64,000 bases of DNA from Deltaproteobacteria bacterium IMCC39146 (GCA_030005635.1 JARUHP010000005.1:124001-188000), one strand, 5' to 3'; shown: positions 15,379 through 24,927, counted from the first letter of the stretch. Numbers and translations are program-made. Notes: generated from the sequence alone by a model not told the origin.

Positions 15379-16359
15379 TTGCCATTAGAGCAATACCTCA
15401 GGTTGTTTGCCCGTCTCAATCGTGCACCAGGTTCAATCTGGACCGAAGCAACGTTGAAGAAGGCACCGCACAAGCCGATCCTGCTGCTTGCGGTAATTGA
15501 TCTGGTCAGCCGTGGGGTTTTTGATTCTCCGGTTCTCAGTGTGACCGATGATCTCGTTGAGGCTAATGAACTCTTTAACGGTTACTGGCGCCGGGTTGCT
15601 CCTCTGGGGCACACCAGCAGTATTGCTTTTCCGTTCTCACGGCTTCACAACGAGCCTTTCTGGGCCTTGATCACTACAACGGGAGAACCGGTCGAAGTTG
15701 GGCATTTGAATATTACAAACGTGACGCAGTTACGGCAACACGCTGTTGCTGGTCAGTTGGACAATGAACTTTTTCAATATATGCAGTCTGCCGATAGCCG
15801 CGAGGCGTTAAGATGTACGTTGTTGGCAGCACACTTCTCACCAGAGGCACAGGCCGCTCTTTCTGAACAGATCGCTATCAACGATGAGGCTTACATTTAC
15901 AGCCAGTCGTTGTATGAAAAGGCACATGAGCCGTTGGTGAAAGAATTGGTTGAAGAGCTACAATACAAGCCTGTGGTGCGCGACCAGGGTTTTCGTAGGG
16001 TTGTGGTTTCGGCCTATGATCATCGCTGTGCTCTTTGTGGCTTGCGCATCATCACACCCGAAGGACATACGGCTGTTGATGCTGCGCATATCGTGCCCTG
16101 GAGCAAAAGTCATAACGATGATGTGCGCAATGGTATGGCTCTTTGTAAGCTCTGCCACTGGGCTTTCGATCGCGGCATGGTCGGTGTGACGCGTGAGTAC
16201 AATGTGATTACAGCACGTCAGATCGGTGTTGATCCGAACGTGCCAGGGGTTTTGCAGACGATGGCAGGTCGGGGTGTTTTGCCGCCGGTTGATCGTGAGT
16301 TGTGGCCAGCGCAGGAGTTTCTTGGTTGGCATCGCAAAGAGTTTAGGTTGAACACATGA
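15379..16359 (+). CDS. HNH restriction-type endonuclease
   Basis: About 326 residues. The C-terminal HNH domain is clear: CALCG then DAAHIVPWSKSHNDD and NGMALCKLCHWAFDRG, with paired Cys ligands. The N-terminal half (with APHKPILLLAVIDLV) matches the COG3440-type 'HNH endonuclease/restriction' proteins. The likely start is TTG at 15379 with GGGAG seven bases upstream; the longer frame from 15295 runs through the duplicated cassette hairpin and is unlikely coding. It overlaps the HIT gene by four bases. It begins a run of defence-type genes and lies directly behind a c-di-GMP riboswitch. Confidence 0.85.
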   Translation: MPLEQYLRLFARLNRAPGSIWTEATLKKAPHKPILLLAVIDLVSRGVFDSPVLSVTDDLVEANELFNGYWRRVAPLGHTSSIAFPFSRLHNEPFWALITTTGEPVEVGHLNITNVTQLRQHAVAGQLDNELFQYMQSADSREALRCTLLAAHFSPEAQAALSEQIAINDEAYIYSQSLYEKAHEPLVKELVEELQYKPVVRDQGFRRVVVSAYDHRCALCGLRIITPEGHTAVDAAHIVPWSKSHNDDVRNGMALCKLCHWAFDRGMVGVTREYNVITARQIGVDPNVPGVLQTMAGRGVLPPVDRELWPAQEFLGWHRKEFRLNT

Positions 16360-16748
16360 ATCCACCGCATGAAGTTGATTGCCCGTTCTGCCAATGTGCG
16401 TCGAGTCACCAAATGGTTGTTGAATATGGCTCGGTCTTTGCCATTCACGATAAATATCCGGTTACCGAAGGGCATCACCTGGTTGTTACGAAGAGGCATG
16501 TCGCAGATTACTTTGCCATGTCTTATAACGAAAAGCGTGATGCTGAGGCGCTACTCTCTCTTTTGAAGAGGCAGATGCTTGAGGATGATCCCTCAGTCCA
16601 GGGGGTTAATGTTGGGATGAATTGTGGCGAGGTTGCTGGGCAAACAGTGATGCATGCGCATATTCATTTGATTCCGCGGCGGGTAGGGGATGTTGATGAT
16701 CCGCGGGGTGGGGTGCGGGGTTGTGTGCCTGAGAAGATGGGGTATTGA
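16356..16748 (+). CDS. HIT family nucleotide hydrolase
   Basis: A 130-residue histidine-triad protein with the active-site motif HAHIHL near residue 106 preceded by GEVAGQTVMH. N-terminal Cys residues (CPFCQCA) fit a zinc-binding variant of the HIT fold. Members hydrolyse AMP-lysine, AppppA-type or similar nucleotides. Its ATG overlaps the HNH stop (ATGA), so the two are translationally coupled and probably function together. The pairing of a HIT hydrolase with an HNH nuclease may relate to nucleotide signalling or adenylylated DNA, but that is speculation. Confidence 0.92.
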   Translation: MNPPHEVDCPFCQCASSHQMVVEYGSVFAIHDKYPVTEGHHLVVTKRHVADYFAMSYNEKRDAEALLSLLKRQMLEDDPSVQGVNVGMNCGEVAGQTVMHAHIHLIPRRVGDVDDPRGGVRGCVPEKMGY

Positions 16749-16785
16749 TCAAAGCCTTTCAAGTTTGGGTTAAGGGAGTGGTTGA

Positions 16786-18087
16786 ATGTTTCTGAAGATG
16801 GGTGAAATATACCGATATGCAAAAGTTAAAGATCCCTCTTTAGCAGAGATTGATGGATTGAAAAACTTTTCCCATCTGACTTTTACTCCTGGGCAAAAAC
16901 AAGCTCAACTAGAGTCTGGTATCAATCCTATTGCAAAGTTTAAAGGGCCAGAAGGTGAAAGATGCCCTGCAATCTTAATATCTAGTAGCCCTCATAAAAT
17001 CGGTTCAAGTGAAACACCATGGCAGGATTTCTTTGATCCTGACAATGGTCATATTCACTACTTTGGCGACAACAAAGAGCATGGCAAAGACCCTGGTAAC
17101 AAAAGAGGGAATAAGGCACTTTTGAAACAATTTGAGTTGCACAACTCACCAGATGCAAATGTGCGGGCTCATTCTTCACCAATTATCTTTTTCAAAAGAG
17201 TTGCAGTTGATGGTCGGACTAAAGGAAATGTTCAATTTCAAGGTTTTGGTATTGTCAGCGGAGCTCACTTAATTACTCAATATGATCGTAAAGAAGATCA
17301 ATATTTTACAAACTATGTTTTTGACTTCACGGTTTTTAACATGGTTGCTGAAAATGAGGTTTTTGACTGGTCATGGATTTCTGCAAGAAGGGATAGTGAA
17401 TCGATTCATTCTGAGGCGCTCCTTAAAGCACCTAAATCATGGCAGCAATGGATCAAGAAAGGTCCTTCTGCATTTGAAGTTTGCAGACGCCGAGTCTCAA
17501 AGTTACAAACGTTCACAAACAATGAACAACAACCATTGATGGGCTCACGCGAAGCATCTACGTTAAAAGAGATTTACGATTATTACTCCAGTACAAATAA
17601 GATGAAGCATCGTTTTGAAGCCCTTGCCTCTATTATTTCTGCCCGAGTTATAACTGCGGAGGGTGGTTCTTACAGGGAAGGGTGGGTTACTTCACCTGGT
17701 TCTGATGGTGGTGCTGATTTCATAGGGCGGCTTGATATAGGTTCAGGGTTTTCGAAAGCTAAAATTTTAGTTTTGGGCCAGGCTAAATGCGAGTCAATGA
17801 ATACTGCAACTGGGGGGAACCATATCGCGCGCACTGTTGCTAGGCTTAAAAGGGGCTGGGTTGGTGTGTACGTGACAACTAGTCATTTTTCTGAAGCTGT
17901 TCAACGAGAGGTTATAGAGGATAAGTTCCCTATATTACTCATAAATGGAAAGAGGCTAGCTGAAGAAGTTAACCGTTTAGTTGTTGAACAAGGTTTCGAA
18001 AATGTTAGCACCTTCATAAAAGACGTTGATGCAGGTTATGAATCTAAAGTGATGTCAAGAAATCCCGAAGAAATTTTGCTTGAATAA
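16786..18087 (+). CDS. AspBHI-like modification-dependent restriction endonuclease
   Basis: A 433-residue protein. The N-terminal half resembles the AspBHI/MspJI-type DNA-recognition region, which reads modified cytosine. The C-terminal part has an Mrr-type PD-(D/E)xK core, with GSDGGADFIGRL near residue 305 and LGQAKCE near residue 330. It would cut incoming DNA carrying modified bases (type IV restriction) and needs no partner methylase; none is present. The DNA is AT-rich relative to the HNH and HIT genes. It follows HIT by 37 bases on the same strand and may be co-transcribed. Confidence 0.8.
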   Translation: MFLKMGEIYRYAKVKDPSLAEIDGLKNFSHLTFTPGQKQAQLESGINPIAKFKGPEGERCPAILISSSPHKIGSSETPWQDFFDPDNGHIHYFGDNKEHGKDPGNKRGNKALLKQFELHNSPDANVRAHSSPIIFFKRVAVDGRTKGNVQFQGFGIVSGAHLITQYDRKEDQYFTNYVFDFTVFNMVAENEVFDWSWISARRDSESIHSEALLKAPKSWQQWIKKGPSAFEVCRRRVSKLQTFTNNEQQPLMGSREASTLKEIYDYYSSTNKMKHRFEALASIISARVITAEGGSYREGWVTSPGSDGGADFIGRLDIGSGFSKAKILVLGQAKCESMNTATGGNHIARTVARLKRGWVGVYVTTSHFSEAVQREVIEDKFPILLINGKRLAEEVNRLVVEQGFENVSTFIKDVDAGYESKVMSRNPEEILLE

Positions 18088-18181
18088 AGGACTGTATGCC
18101 TGTGGATTTCTGTGAAAAGAGTTCTATGGCGTGCCTCTCATTTAAATGAATTTAGTGTTTCTTAAAAGGCAAAAAGTAAAA

Positions 18182-19573
18182 ATGAAAGTAATCCTATATC
18201 TTCTCCTCTTTATTCTCTTTTCCCTCCCGGCTCAATCAATAGCAGGCCAAGATGGATACTCTAAAACTGTTCAGTGGTGGCAGGGTGTCCGTCAGAAAAT
18301 GGTGCCCTACGAACTGCAATTACAACAAATGTATGCAGAGGTAGAGGCGAGGCCTGATGTGCTCCCCAGTAAAGTCAGTCATGAGTTTAATCGAAGGTTG
18401 GCAGAAGAATACCCAGGTTCTAGATATTTCGGGAGTTCTGGTGCTTTTAAAATTAACAACTACACAACTCTAACATTCTCCCAAAATTGGGAAATATATC
18501 GGTTGTCACAGCAAATCGGTGAATTGAACAAAAGTTATGATTTTAAACAGAACATACTAAGCCTAACCAGTGGTTCAAACCGACTCAACTTCAAACTGGA
18601 TCTCAGATCACCGGAAAATTCTAAATTCACCATTGCAGCCATTCCAGCGATTACGGCTACAGCAACACGTATTTATCAGACTAGACCTGGCGCTGTGTCG
18701 TACCGGGATGGGATGTCCGATATCCTCAATGACGTTTATCACTTCAACATCGCCACATTTACAGCCAGCAGAATGGATGAGTTTGCGGAGCACCTGATTA
18801 CTGATGTCAGTACCCGAGAAACGGTCCTTTCTCAAGCACGGCAACTCTACCAGGATCCACCTGAAGGCTTTGTTGCCAGTTCTAATGCTGGGAGTATCCT
18901 CCCCAGACTAAATGTAGGGGCAGTCAGTGGTGTGCCAAGTAGCCAAAACATTATGGCTACAGTGTTTGGTGCAATTCCTTGGTATGCCTATTTACTTTTC
19001 TTTGGTTTTGTCTTCGCTAATGGTTTTGCCGCGACCAGGCGAGTGAAAAGATATTCGAAAGGGTTGAGTCTTTTTGAAGAGTTGATCCGTCATCTGTTTG
19101 CGAATTCTACAAACAAAACTTCGCGATCTTACGACGAGGATAATTACGAGAGCAAAGAAACTCTGAACAGTCCTGCCGAACAAAATTTTCAAGGTGTCCT
19201 CGAAGATGTGCTTGATCAAAGACTTTACACGTTGAATGGGAAAACACGATTAGCTGATATCTTGAAAGTGAAAAACGGAATCCATCAAAATCGTGAGCAG
19301 TCTGCGTTTAACCGTATCAAGAGTAAGCATGTTGATTTTGTCATTACAGAGAAGCATTCAAGCCGTATTGTTGGCGTAATAGAGCTGGATGACAGAAGCC
19401 ATCAAAGAGAAGATCGGCGTAAGAGAGATAAACTGGTGGACCAATGGCTAAAGGGTGCTGGAATCCCTATTCTCCATTACCCTTGCCGTCGAGATTACTC
19501 GTTTGTTGATTTGCAGAGGGCGTTGACTGAGGTCTTTGGGATATCACCACAACCTTTTGGTGACTTTAGTTGA
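18182..19573 (+). CDS. DUF2726 domain membrane protein
   Basis: About 463 residues from ATG at 18182 (a start at 18146 adds 12 residues). It has a signal-like N-terminus (ILYLLLFILFSLPAQSIAG), a long extracytoplasmic region, a membrane segment near residue 268 (WYAYLLFFGFVFANGF), and a cytoplasmic C-terminal DUF2726 domain. The domain shows HVDFVITEKHS and GVIELDDRSHQ, the D...E-D pattern of PD-(D/E)xK-like nuclease folds. DUF2726 is often a nuclease-type or regulatory module; a membrane-tethered version among defence genes suggests a membrane-linked effector (inference). Confidence 0.75.
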   Translation: MKVILYLLLFILFSLPAQSIAGQDGYSKTVQWWQGVRQKMVPYELQLQQMYAEVEARPDVLPSKVSHEFNRRLAEEYPGSRYFGSSGAFKINNYTTLTFSQNWEIYRLSQQIGELNKSYDFKQNILSLTSGSNRLNFKLDLRSPENSKFTIAAIPAITATATRIYQTRPGAVSYRDGMSDILNDVYHFNIATFTASRMDEFAEHLITDVSTRETVLSQARQLYQDPPEGFVASSNAGSILPRLNVGAVSGVPSSQNIMATVFGAIPWYAYLLFFGFVFANGFAATRRVKRYSKGLSLFEELIRHLFANSTNKTSRSYDEDNYESKETLNSPAEQNFQGVLEDVLDQRLYTLNGKTRLADILKVKNGIHQNREQSAFNRIKSKHVDFVITEKHSSRIVGVIELDDRSHQREDRRKRDKLVDQWLKGAGIPILHYPCRRDYSFVDLQRALTEVFGISPQPFGDFS

Positions 19574-19613
19574 GTGGCGATAATGTGACAGATTCTGGGG
19601 TTTTTGTACTCGG

Positions 19614-19660
19614 GGGCAGGTCTTGAATCTTGGATAAATTCAAAGTTCAAGACCTGATCC
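19614..19660. repeat. Family B palindromic repeat
   Basis: GGGGCAGGTCTTGAAT and the inverse TTCAAGACCTGATCC around a 15-base centre. Other family B copies are at 32206, 36450 and 38593. Confidence 0.85.
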
Positions 19661-19814
19661 TTCAACGGATATTATATTAAAAGGTGCCTGCCCCCTGAGC
19701 CGGTGTAAGTGGTTGATTAAAAGATAATAGGTTTGCCCGCTGATGCAAGGCCGTTAAAAGTGGGCATCAATCGGATAACCTACCTTCCTTCTTAGCTCTT
19801 CCGATTGTGGGAGA

Positions 19815-19843
19815 TCGGTGCCACATTAGTCATGTGTCACCGA
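19815..19843. repeat. Palindrome upstream of the DUF2779 gene
   Basis: TCGGTG-C-CACAT / ATGTG-T-CACCGA. A related degenerate palindrome (ATCGGTAACATCC...AAGTGTCACCGGAT) overlaps the 3' end of the DUF2779 gene at 21492-21525, so the gene is bracketed. The remainder of 19661-19981 shows no gene. Confidence 0.65.
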
Positions 19844-19981
19844 ATTCAGAATGAATAACCGTAACTTTCTGAAATTAATGAATTCTGTGGAATAACCGTC
19901 TTTTTTGTGCAAATATTGACGCTGTTTAATTTGACACTTTTTTTTTGCAATGACCTGATTCAGGTCAATAGGGTGGGTAGC

Positions 19982-21499
19982 GTGAGTTCTTCTGTGAAGG
20001 CAGGTCTCAGCAAGTCACTGATCCTCAAAGGGATGCAATGTCCCAAAGCGCTTTACCTCGCCAAAAATCCTCCCGCGTTTGAAATCCCCCCACTGCCTCA
20101 TGTCGAAGCCAAGTTCCAAACCGGCAACCAGGTCGGCCTTCTGGCTCAGCAACTTTTCCCGGGTGGCACCGAAGTGCTTTTTGATGGTCTGTCTGTTCCT
20201 GAGCAGATAGCTCAGACCCTGCAACTTATCGATTCTGGTGAGCAGGTCATCTACGAGGCGTCTTTCGCTTTCGAAGGTATCTTCGTCAAGGTCGATATCC
20301 TGGTCAAAGACGGCGACGCCTGGCAAATCCATGAAGTGAAGATGGGTACCTCGGTCAAAGAGGTCAATTGCGATGATGTGGCGATCCAGTGTTACGTGCT
20401 TACCAACTGTGGTCTCACCATTTCAGAGGCCTATCTGGTTCATATCAACAACAGCTATGTGCGAGAAGGTGAGATCGATGTCCAGCAACTCTTTGTTGGC
20501 GAGGATGTCACTGATGCGGCCCTTGAACGCCAGGCTGGCCTGCCGGAGCTGATTGCGTGTCTGCGTACGACTTTAGCTGGCAATGAGCCGGATATCGATA
20601 TCGGCCTCCACTGCAAAGATCCTTACGAATGCGACTTCATTCCTTATTGCTGGCAGCATATTCCTAAGAATTCGATCTTCGATCTCAAAGGGCGCGGTAT
20701 CAAGAAGTTCGACTATTACAACCGTGGAATCATCAAGTTTAAGGATCTCTCGCTTGATGACTTGAACAAGGCACAACGCAACCAGGTCGAAGCGACTCTC
20801 AACCAGCAGGACTCTATCAATGGGGTTGGTATCAAAGAGTTCCTCGATAGCCTCTGGTATCCGCTCTGCCATCTCGATTTCGAAACCTTTGATACGCCCA
20901 TCCCACCCTTTGACGGCACCCGCCCATACCAGAAGATTCCATTCCAGTACTCACTGCATATACAGGAGAGGGCAGGGGCTGAGCCGGTGCATACCGAGTA
21001 CCTGGTGGAGCCGGGCAATGATCCGCGTCGGGAGCTTGCCGAGCGGTTGCTGGCAGAGATTCCTGCGGATACCTGTGTGTTGACCTACAACCAGGCCTTC
21101 GAGAAGGGTGTGTTGCGAAACCTTGCCGAACTCTTCCCTGATCTGGCGGTTGCGCTTCTTGCGCGGGTTGAAAATGTGCGTGATCTGATGGTGCCATTCC
21201 GCAAGCGGAATCTTTATCGTTGGCAGATGTGTGGATCTTATTCGATTAAGGCGGTATTGCCTGCGTTAGTGCCGGATCTTTCGTATGACGGTATGGATGT
21301 CGCTGATGGCATGGCGTCGATGCGTGCTTATCATGAGATGTGTGCGCTGGATGATCAGGTGGCGCTGGCTGAGTTAAGACGGGGATTGTTGGAGTACTGT
21401 CGGTTGGATACTTTGGCTATGGTTAGGATTTTGGGGGAGTTGGAGAAGATTGGGAATAATCCTGGCTTGAGCACAAGGATTAGTGACAAGGATCGGTAA
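19982..21499 (+). CDS. DUF2779 protein: Cas4/RecB-like nuclease plus RNase H-like exonuclease domains
   Basis: About 505 residues from GTG at 19982 with a purine-rich site upstream; a frame extending to 19907 runs through a T-rich spacer. The N-terminal half has a PD-(D/E)xK nuclease pattern with DAWQIHEVKMGTSVKE near residue 115 and a Cys-containing LILKGMQCPKALYL start. The C-terminal half is DUF2779, a DnaQ/RNase H-type fold with HLDFETFDTPIPPFDG near residue 297 and later Asp residues. The combination suggests a DNA-processing nuclease. DUF2779 proteins are found in defence and repair contexts, and this one lies between DUF2726 and SIR2-HerA. Bracketing palindromes hint at past mobility. 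Confidence 0.82.
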   Translation: MSSSVKAGLSKSLILKGMQCPKALYLAKNPPAFEIPPLPHVEAKFQTGNQVGLLAQQLFPGGTEVLFDGLSVPEQIAQTLQLIDSGEQVIYEASFAFEGIFVKVDILVKDGDAWQIHEVKMGTSVKEVNCDDVAIQCYVLTNCGLTISEAYLVHINNSYVREGEIDVQQLFVGEDVTDAALERQAGLPELIACLRTTLAGNEPDIDIGLHCKDPYECDFIPYCWQHIPKNSIFDLKGRGIKKFDYYNRGIIKFKDLSLDDLNKAQRNQVEATLNQQDSINGVGIKEFLDSLWYPLCHLDFETFDTPIPPFDGTRPYQKIPFQYSLHIQERAGAEPVHTEYLVEPGNDPRRELAERLLAEIPADTCVLTYNQAFEKGVLRNLAELFPDLAVALLARVENVRDLMVPFRKRNLYRWQMCGSYSIKAVLPALVPDLSYDGMDVADGMASMRAYHEMCALDDQVALAELRRGLLEYCRLDTLAMVRILGELEKIGNNPGLSTRISDKDR

Positions 21500-21602
21500 C
21501 ATCCACGTGTAAGTGTCACCGGATCTTATCAGTTTAAAAGAATATCAGTCGACTTTAAATTAGTGTAGGCGGAGTATTTTAATGACATAAAGGAGCAAAG
21601 AT

Positions 21603-22802
21603 ATGGTCAAGTTTAACCTCGTAAGAGAAGTAAGGGAGTTAAAGAACCAGCTCTCTTATACTAAGAAGTATGCTTTCTTTTTTGGTGCTGGTACATCATG
21701 TGCGCTTGGTGTCCCTAATATAGAAAATTTAACAACAGATGTAGAGAAGGCTTTAACCGGTGGTTCGCTAGGTAATTTTAAGAAAATTAAACAAGACCTT
21801 GAATCTACATATCCTAGCAAAACAATAAATATTGAAGATATTCTTAACCAGATACGACAAATAAGATCGATTACAGGGGAAAGAGATGACAAAAGTTATC
21901 TAGATATCAGTGGTGAATCAGCAACAACGCTTGATGGTGAAATATGCAAAAAAATATATGCTGTTATCAGCACTAGCGAAGCAACAGCAGATCTTTCTAA
22001 AACCAAAAAGTTTTTTGCCTGGCTGAATATGCAAAACAGGGACTATTCAAAAGAAGTCTTCACCTCAAATTACGATTTAATCATTGAAAAATCTTTAGAA
22101 GAAATAAGTATTCCATACTTTGATGGATTCGTAGGTTCTTATGAACCTTTCTTTTGGCAAGAAAGCATAGACAGATTTGTTGATAAGCCAGATTTAACGC
22201 AAAGCTGGATCAGACTATGGAAAATTCACGGTTCACTAAGTTGGTTCTGGAAAAAAAATAAAGCCACTGGCTCTCATAATGTTATCCGTGCTGGCATAAT
22301 TACAGACATTGAAAAGATGGATAATGAGTTGGTTATCTATCCATCTAAAGAAAAATATGATTCTTCTAAAAAACAGCCTTTTGTTGCTTATTTTGACCGA
22401 TTTAAGAATGTTTTGTTGAACGGAGAACTCCTCTTTATTTTTACTGGATACTCTTTTTCTGATCAGCATATCAATGAGATTGTGTTCAATTCACTTCGAC
22501 AAAATAATCGATTATTTATTTTGGTGTTCTTTTATCAGGACAGTGAAGTGGAGGAATTATATAAAATATCCTCATCACACTTAAATTTGACAGTCTTTGG
22601 CCCAACTAAGGCAATTATTAACGGCGCGCTTGGTGAGTGGGAATACAACAAAGATGACTTAAAATCAAACGAGAAAGCTGATAGTTACTGGGATGAAACT
22701 AACAAGAAATTGACCATTGGTGATTTCAACTGTCTTGTTAATTTCCTCATCACAAACTCAGGTAAAAAAGAAAACATAGAGGCGATAGCAAATGGACAGT
22801 GA
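21603..22802 (+). CDS. SIR2-like NAD-binding effector of a SIR2-HerA defence pair
   Basis: A 399-residue SIR2-like protein. The N-terminal nucleotide-binding loop FFFGAGTSCALGVPN is near residues 26-40, TSNYDLIIEKSL near 157, a catalytic-type His in KIHGSLSWFW near 207, and FTGYSFSDQHINE near 280. In anti-phage systems such domains deplete NAD+ to stop infected cells. AAGGAG lies seven bases before the ATG. The gene overlaps herA by 11 bases, so the two are coupled. The known SIR2-HerA system (also called Nezha) forms a large complex of this pair. Codon use is strongly AT-rich compared with neighbours, consistent with transfer. Confidence 0.9.
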   Translation: MVKFNLVREVRELKNQLSYTKKYAFFFGAGTSCALGVPNIENLTTDVEKALTGGSLGNFKKIKQDLESTYPSKTINIEDILNQIRQIRSITGERDDKSYLDISGESATTLDGEICKKIYAVISTSEATADLSKTKKFFAWLNMQNRDYSKEVFTSNYDLIIEKSLEEISIPYFDGFVGSYEPFFWQESIDRFVDKPDLTQSWIRLWKIHGSLSWFWKKNKATGSHNVIRAGIITDIEKMDNELVIYPSKEKYDSSKKQPFVAYFDRFKNVLLNGELLFIFTGYSFSDQHINEIVFNSLRQNNRLFILVFFYQDSEVEELYKISSSHLNLTVFGPTKAIINGALGEWEYNKDDLKSNEKADSYWDETNKKLTIGDFNCLVNFLITNSGKKENIEAIANGQ

Positions 22803-24561
22803 TATTACTTACCTCGGGAAAATAATAAGAGTTGATTCAAGTACTGTTGAGGTTGAAGTTTCTGAAGACATTCCGTCCGCCGCACCGATTATCAATGGCC
22901 GTTTATATAAGATTGGACAGATAGGTACTTTTGTTAAAATTCCAATAGGAAATATAACAACCTACGGAATAGTCTCTTCTGTTAGCAATACACCGGGAAA
23001 ACCAGAAGACAATCAGGCTAGGCAGATATTTGGATCACGTTACCTTAGTGTTCAGCTTGTCGGTGAAAAAATTGGTGATGACGATTTTGAGAAAGGTATC
23101 GGAACATATCCCACTATTAATGATGAGGTTCATCTTGTAGTAGAGAAAGATTTGTTTGACATATATGGGGAAAAGAATGCCGGCTCTATTGAAATTGGTA
23201 AGCATTCTTCTTCTGATAATTTAAGTGTCTATGTAGATATTCACAAACTAATATTACGACATTGTGCAATATTAGGGTCAACTGGTAGTGGTAAATCAAA
23301 CACAACTGTTAGTATTCTTAAGTCTATATTGACAGACTATGATGGTTCTAGAGTTATTTTGGTTGATCCACATGGAGAATACTCAGCGGCCTTCCCAGAT
23401 TCTCAAGTGTTCAAAATTGGTGACAAAAAAAATCCTTTATATATACCTTTCTGGCTAATGAATTTTGATGAATTAGCTTACTTCCTTGTTGGTGCGAGTC
23501 CAAAAGATGATCAGAAAATAGATTATCGTTTATTGAGAGAGTTGATTACAAAGTATAAAAAAGAGAACCACAAGCTTAAGTCGGGTAATGTTACACCTGA
23601 GTTTATTACTGCTGATTCTCCCATCCCTTTCAGTGCCCGTAAACTATGGTACGAAATGAACTGGTGGCTTAATGCTAGTTTTGAATCAACAAAAAAAGAT
23701 GAACAAAAAAGAAAAACAAAATTTGAAACAAAAAAAGGTGATTATGAAAAGCTTATTGGAGCTGAATTCACATCCCATTCAACCACAGCAAACAATCTTC
23801 CCCCTCATGTAACACAGCACAAAGAATATTATTCATACGAGAAAAAGCTTTTGTCTCGCCTCAGAGACTCAAGGTTTGATTTCATGTTCCACTCTGGTGA
23901 CTACAAAGATGAAAAATCTTCAAAGGATTTACATGATTTATTAAATGACTGGATCGGAAGTAATAGTAAATTAGCAATCCTCGATCTTAGTGGCGTCCCA
24001 TTTGAGGTCTTGGATATTACAATCGGTTTAATAACACGGTTTGTGTATGACAGTATGTTCTGGGGTCGGAATGAAACTTACACGGGCAAAAATCGGCCAA
24101 TTTTGCTTGCTTATGAAGAAGCCCACTCTTATTTAAACAAAAATGATAATAATAGTTATTCAAAAAGTGCAGTTGAACGGGTTTTTAAAGAAGGCCGTAA
24201 GTTTGGTGTAGGCGCATTAGTCATATCTCAAAGACCATCAGAAATTTCAGAAACTATTCTTGCTCAAATTGGGACGTTAATAGCCTTGCGACTAACTAAT
24301 ACCGGAGATCAGAGCATTGTTAAATCTTCGGCACCTGACAACTTAAACAGTTTGATCGACTTATTACCTTCTTTAAGAATTGGTGAAGCCGTTGTTGTTG
24401 GTGAATCAATAAAGATACCTTCTAGAATCAGGGTAAAACTTAATAATCCAAGACCAACGAGTGAAGACCCGAAGCTTGTGGAGGCTTGGAGTGAAAAACA
24501 TGTTGTCTCTAAAGGTAATTACAAATCAGTTGTTACTAAAATAAGGGAACAAAAAATATAA
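22792..24561 (+). CDS. herA: HerA-type hexameric ATPase of the SIR2-HerA pair
   Basis: A 589-residue FtsK/HerA superfamily ATPase (DUF87). The N-terminal beta-barrel HAS domain precedes Walker A LGSTGSGKSNTT near residues 160-171, then ILVDPHGEYSAAF. Walker B is LLAYEEAHSYL near residues 435-445, followed by an Arg-finger region GRKFGVGALVISQRPSE. HerA ATPases translocate DNA; with SIR2 they sense or assemble on phage DNA and control the NADase. No NurA nuclease is adjacent, which separates this from HerA-NurA repair sets. It starts inside the SIR2 gene and is 22 bases from the KTSC gene. Confidence 0.92.
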   Translation: MDSDITYLGKIIRVDSSTVEVEVSEDIPSAAPIINGRLYKIGQIGTFVKIPIGNITTYGIVSSVSNTPGKPEDNQARQIFGSRYLSVQLVGEKIGDDDFEKGIGTYPTINDEVHLVVEKDLFDIYGEKNAGSIEIGKHSSSDNLSVYVDIHKLILRHCAILGSTGSGKSNTTVSILKSILTDYDGSRVILVDPHGEYSAAFPDSQVFKIGDKKNPLYIPFWLMNFDELAYFLVGASPKDDQKIDYRLLRELITKYKKENHKLKSGNVTPEFITADSPIPFSARKLWYEMNWWLNASFESTKKDEQKRKTKFETKKGDYEKLIGAEFTSHSTTANNLPPHVTQHKEYYSYEKKLLSRLRDSRFDFMFHSGDYKDEKSSKDLHDLLNDWIGSNSKLAILDLSGVPFEVLDITIGLITRFVYDSMFWGRNETYTGKNRPILLAYEEAHSYLNKNDNNSYSKSAVERVFKEGRKFGVGALVISQRPSEISETILAQIGTLIALRLTNTGDQSIVKSSAPDNLNSLIDLLPSLRIGEAVVVGESIKIPSRIRVKLNNPRPTSEDPKLVEAWSEKHVVSKGNYKSVVTKIREQKI

Positions 24562-24583
24562 TTCACAAAGGAGTTTATATCTA

Positions 24584-24796
24584 ATGGACAGAAAAAACAT
24601 TGACTCAGAGATGATCCGAAGCATTGGCTATGATGAGGATACTTCAACCCTTGAAATAGAGTTCAATAGTGGAGCTGTTTGGCAGTATTTTGATTTTCCA
24701 GAATCCTCTTGGTATGAATTCGATGCGGCAGAATCTAAAGGGAAATTCTTTCATCGAGTGATAAAGAACCAATATTCGGAATCAAGGGTTGGATAA
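24584..24796 (+). CDS. KTSC domain small protein
   Basis: A 70-residue protein matching the KTSC domain (lysyl-tRNA-synthetase C-terminal-like): IRSIGYDEDTSTLEIEF, then WQYFDFPESSWYEF, with SKGKFFHRVIKNQY at the end. It lies 22 bases after herA, with AAAGGAG before the ATG, and shares the AT-rich composition, so it is probably part of the SIR2-HerA transcript. KTSC proteins have no settled biochemical role; RNA or peptide binding is possible. It could be an accessory or silencing subunit of the system (inference). Confidence 0.85.
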   Translation: MDRKNIDSEMIRSIGYDEDTSTLEIEFNSGAVWQYFDFPESSWYEFDAAESKGKFFHRVIKNQYSESRVG

Positions 24797-24927
24797 AATA
24801 TTAAGAGCAGATGGTGAGAAGTGATTCATCAGAAACGGAGGGTACTTACAAAAATGTACCCCTAATTTCTAAGGCTGTAGTAAATAAATGTGGTGAAGAA
24901 TGATTGTTTTTAATATTGGAGTTTTTT

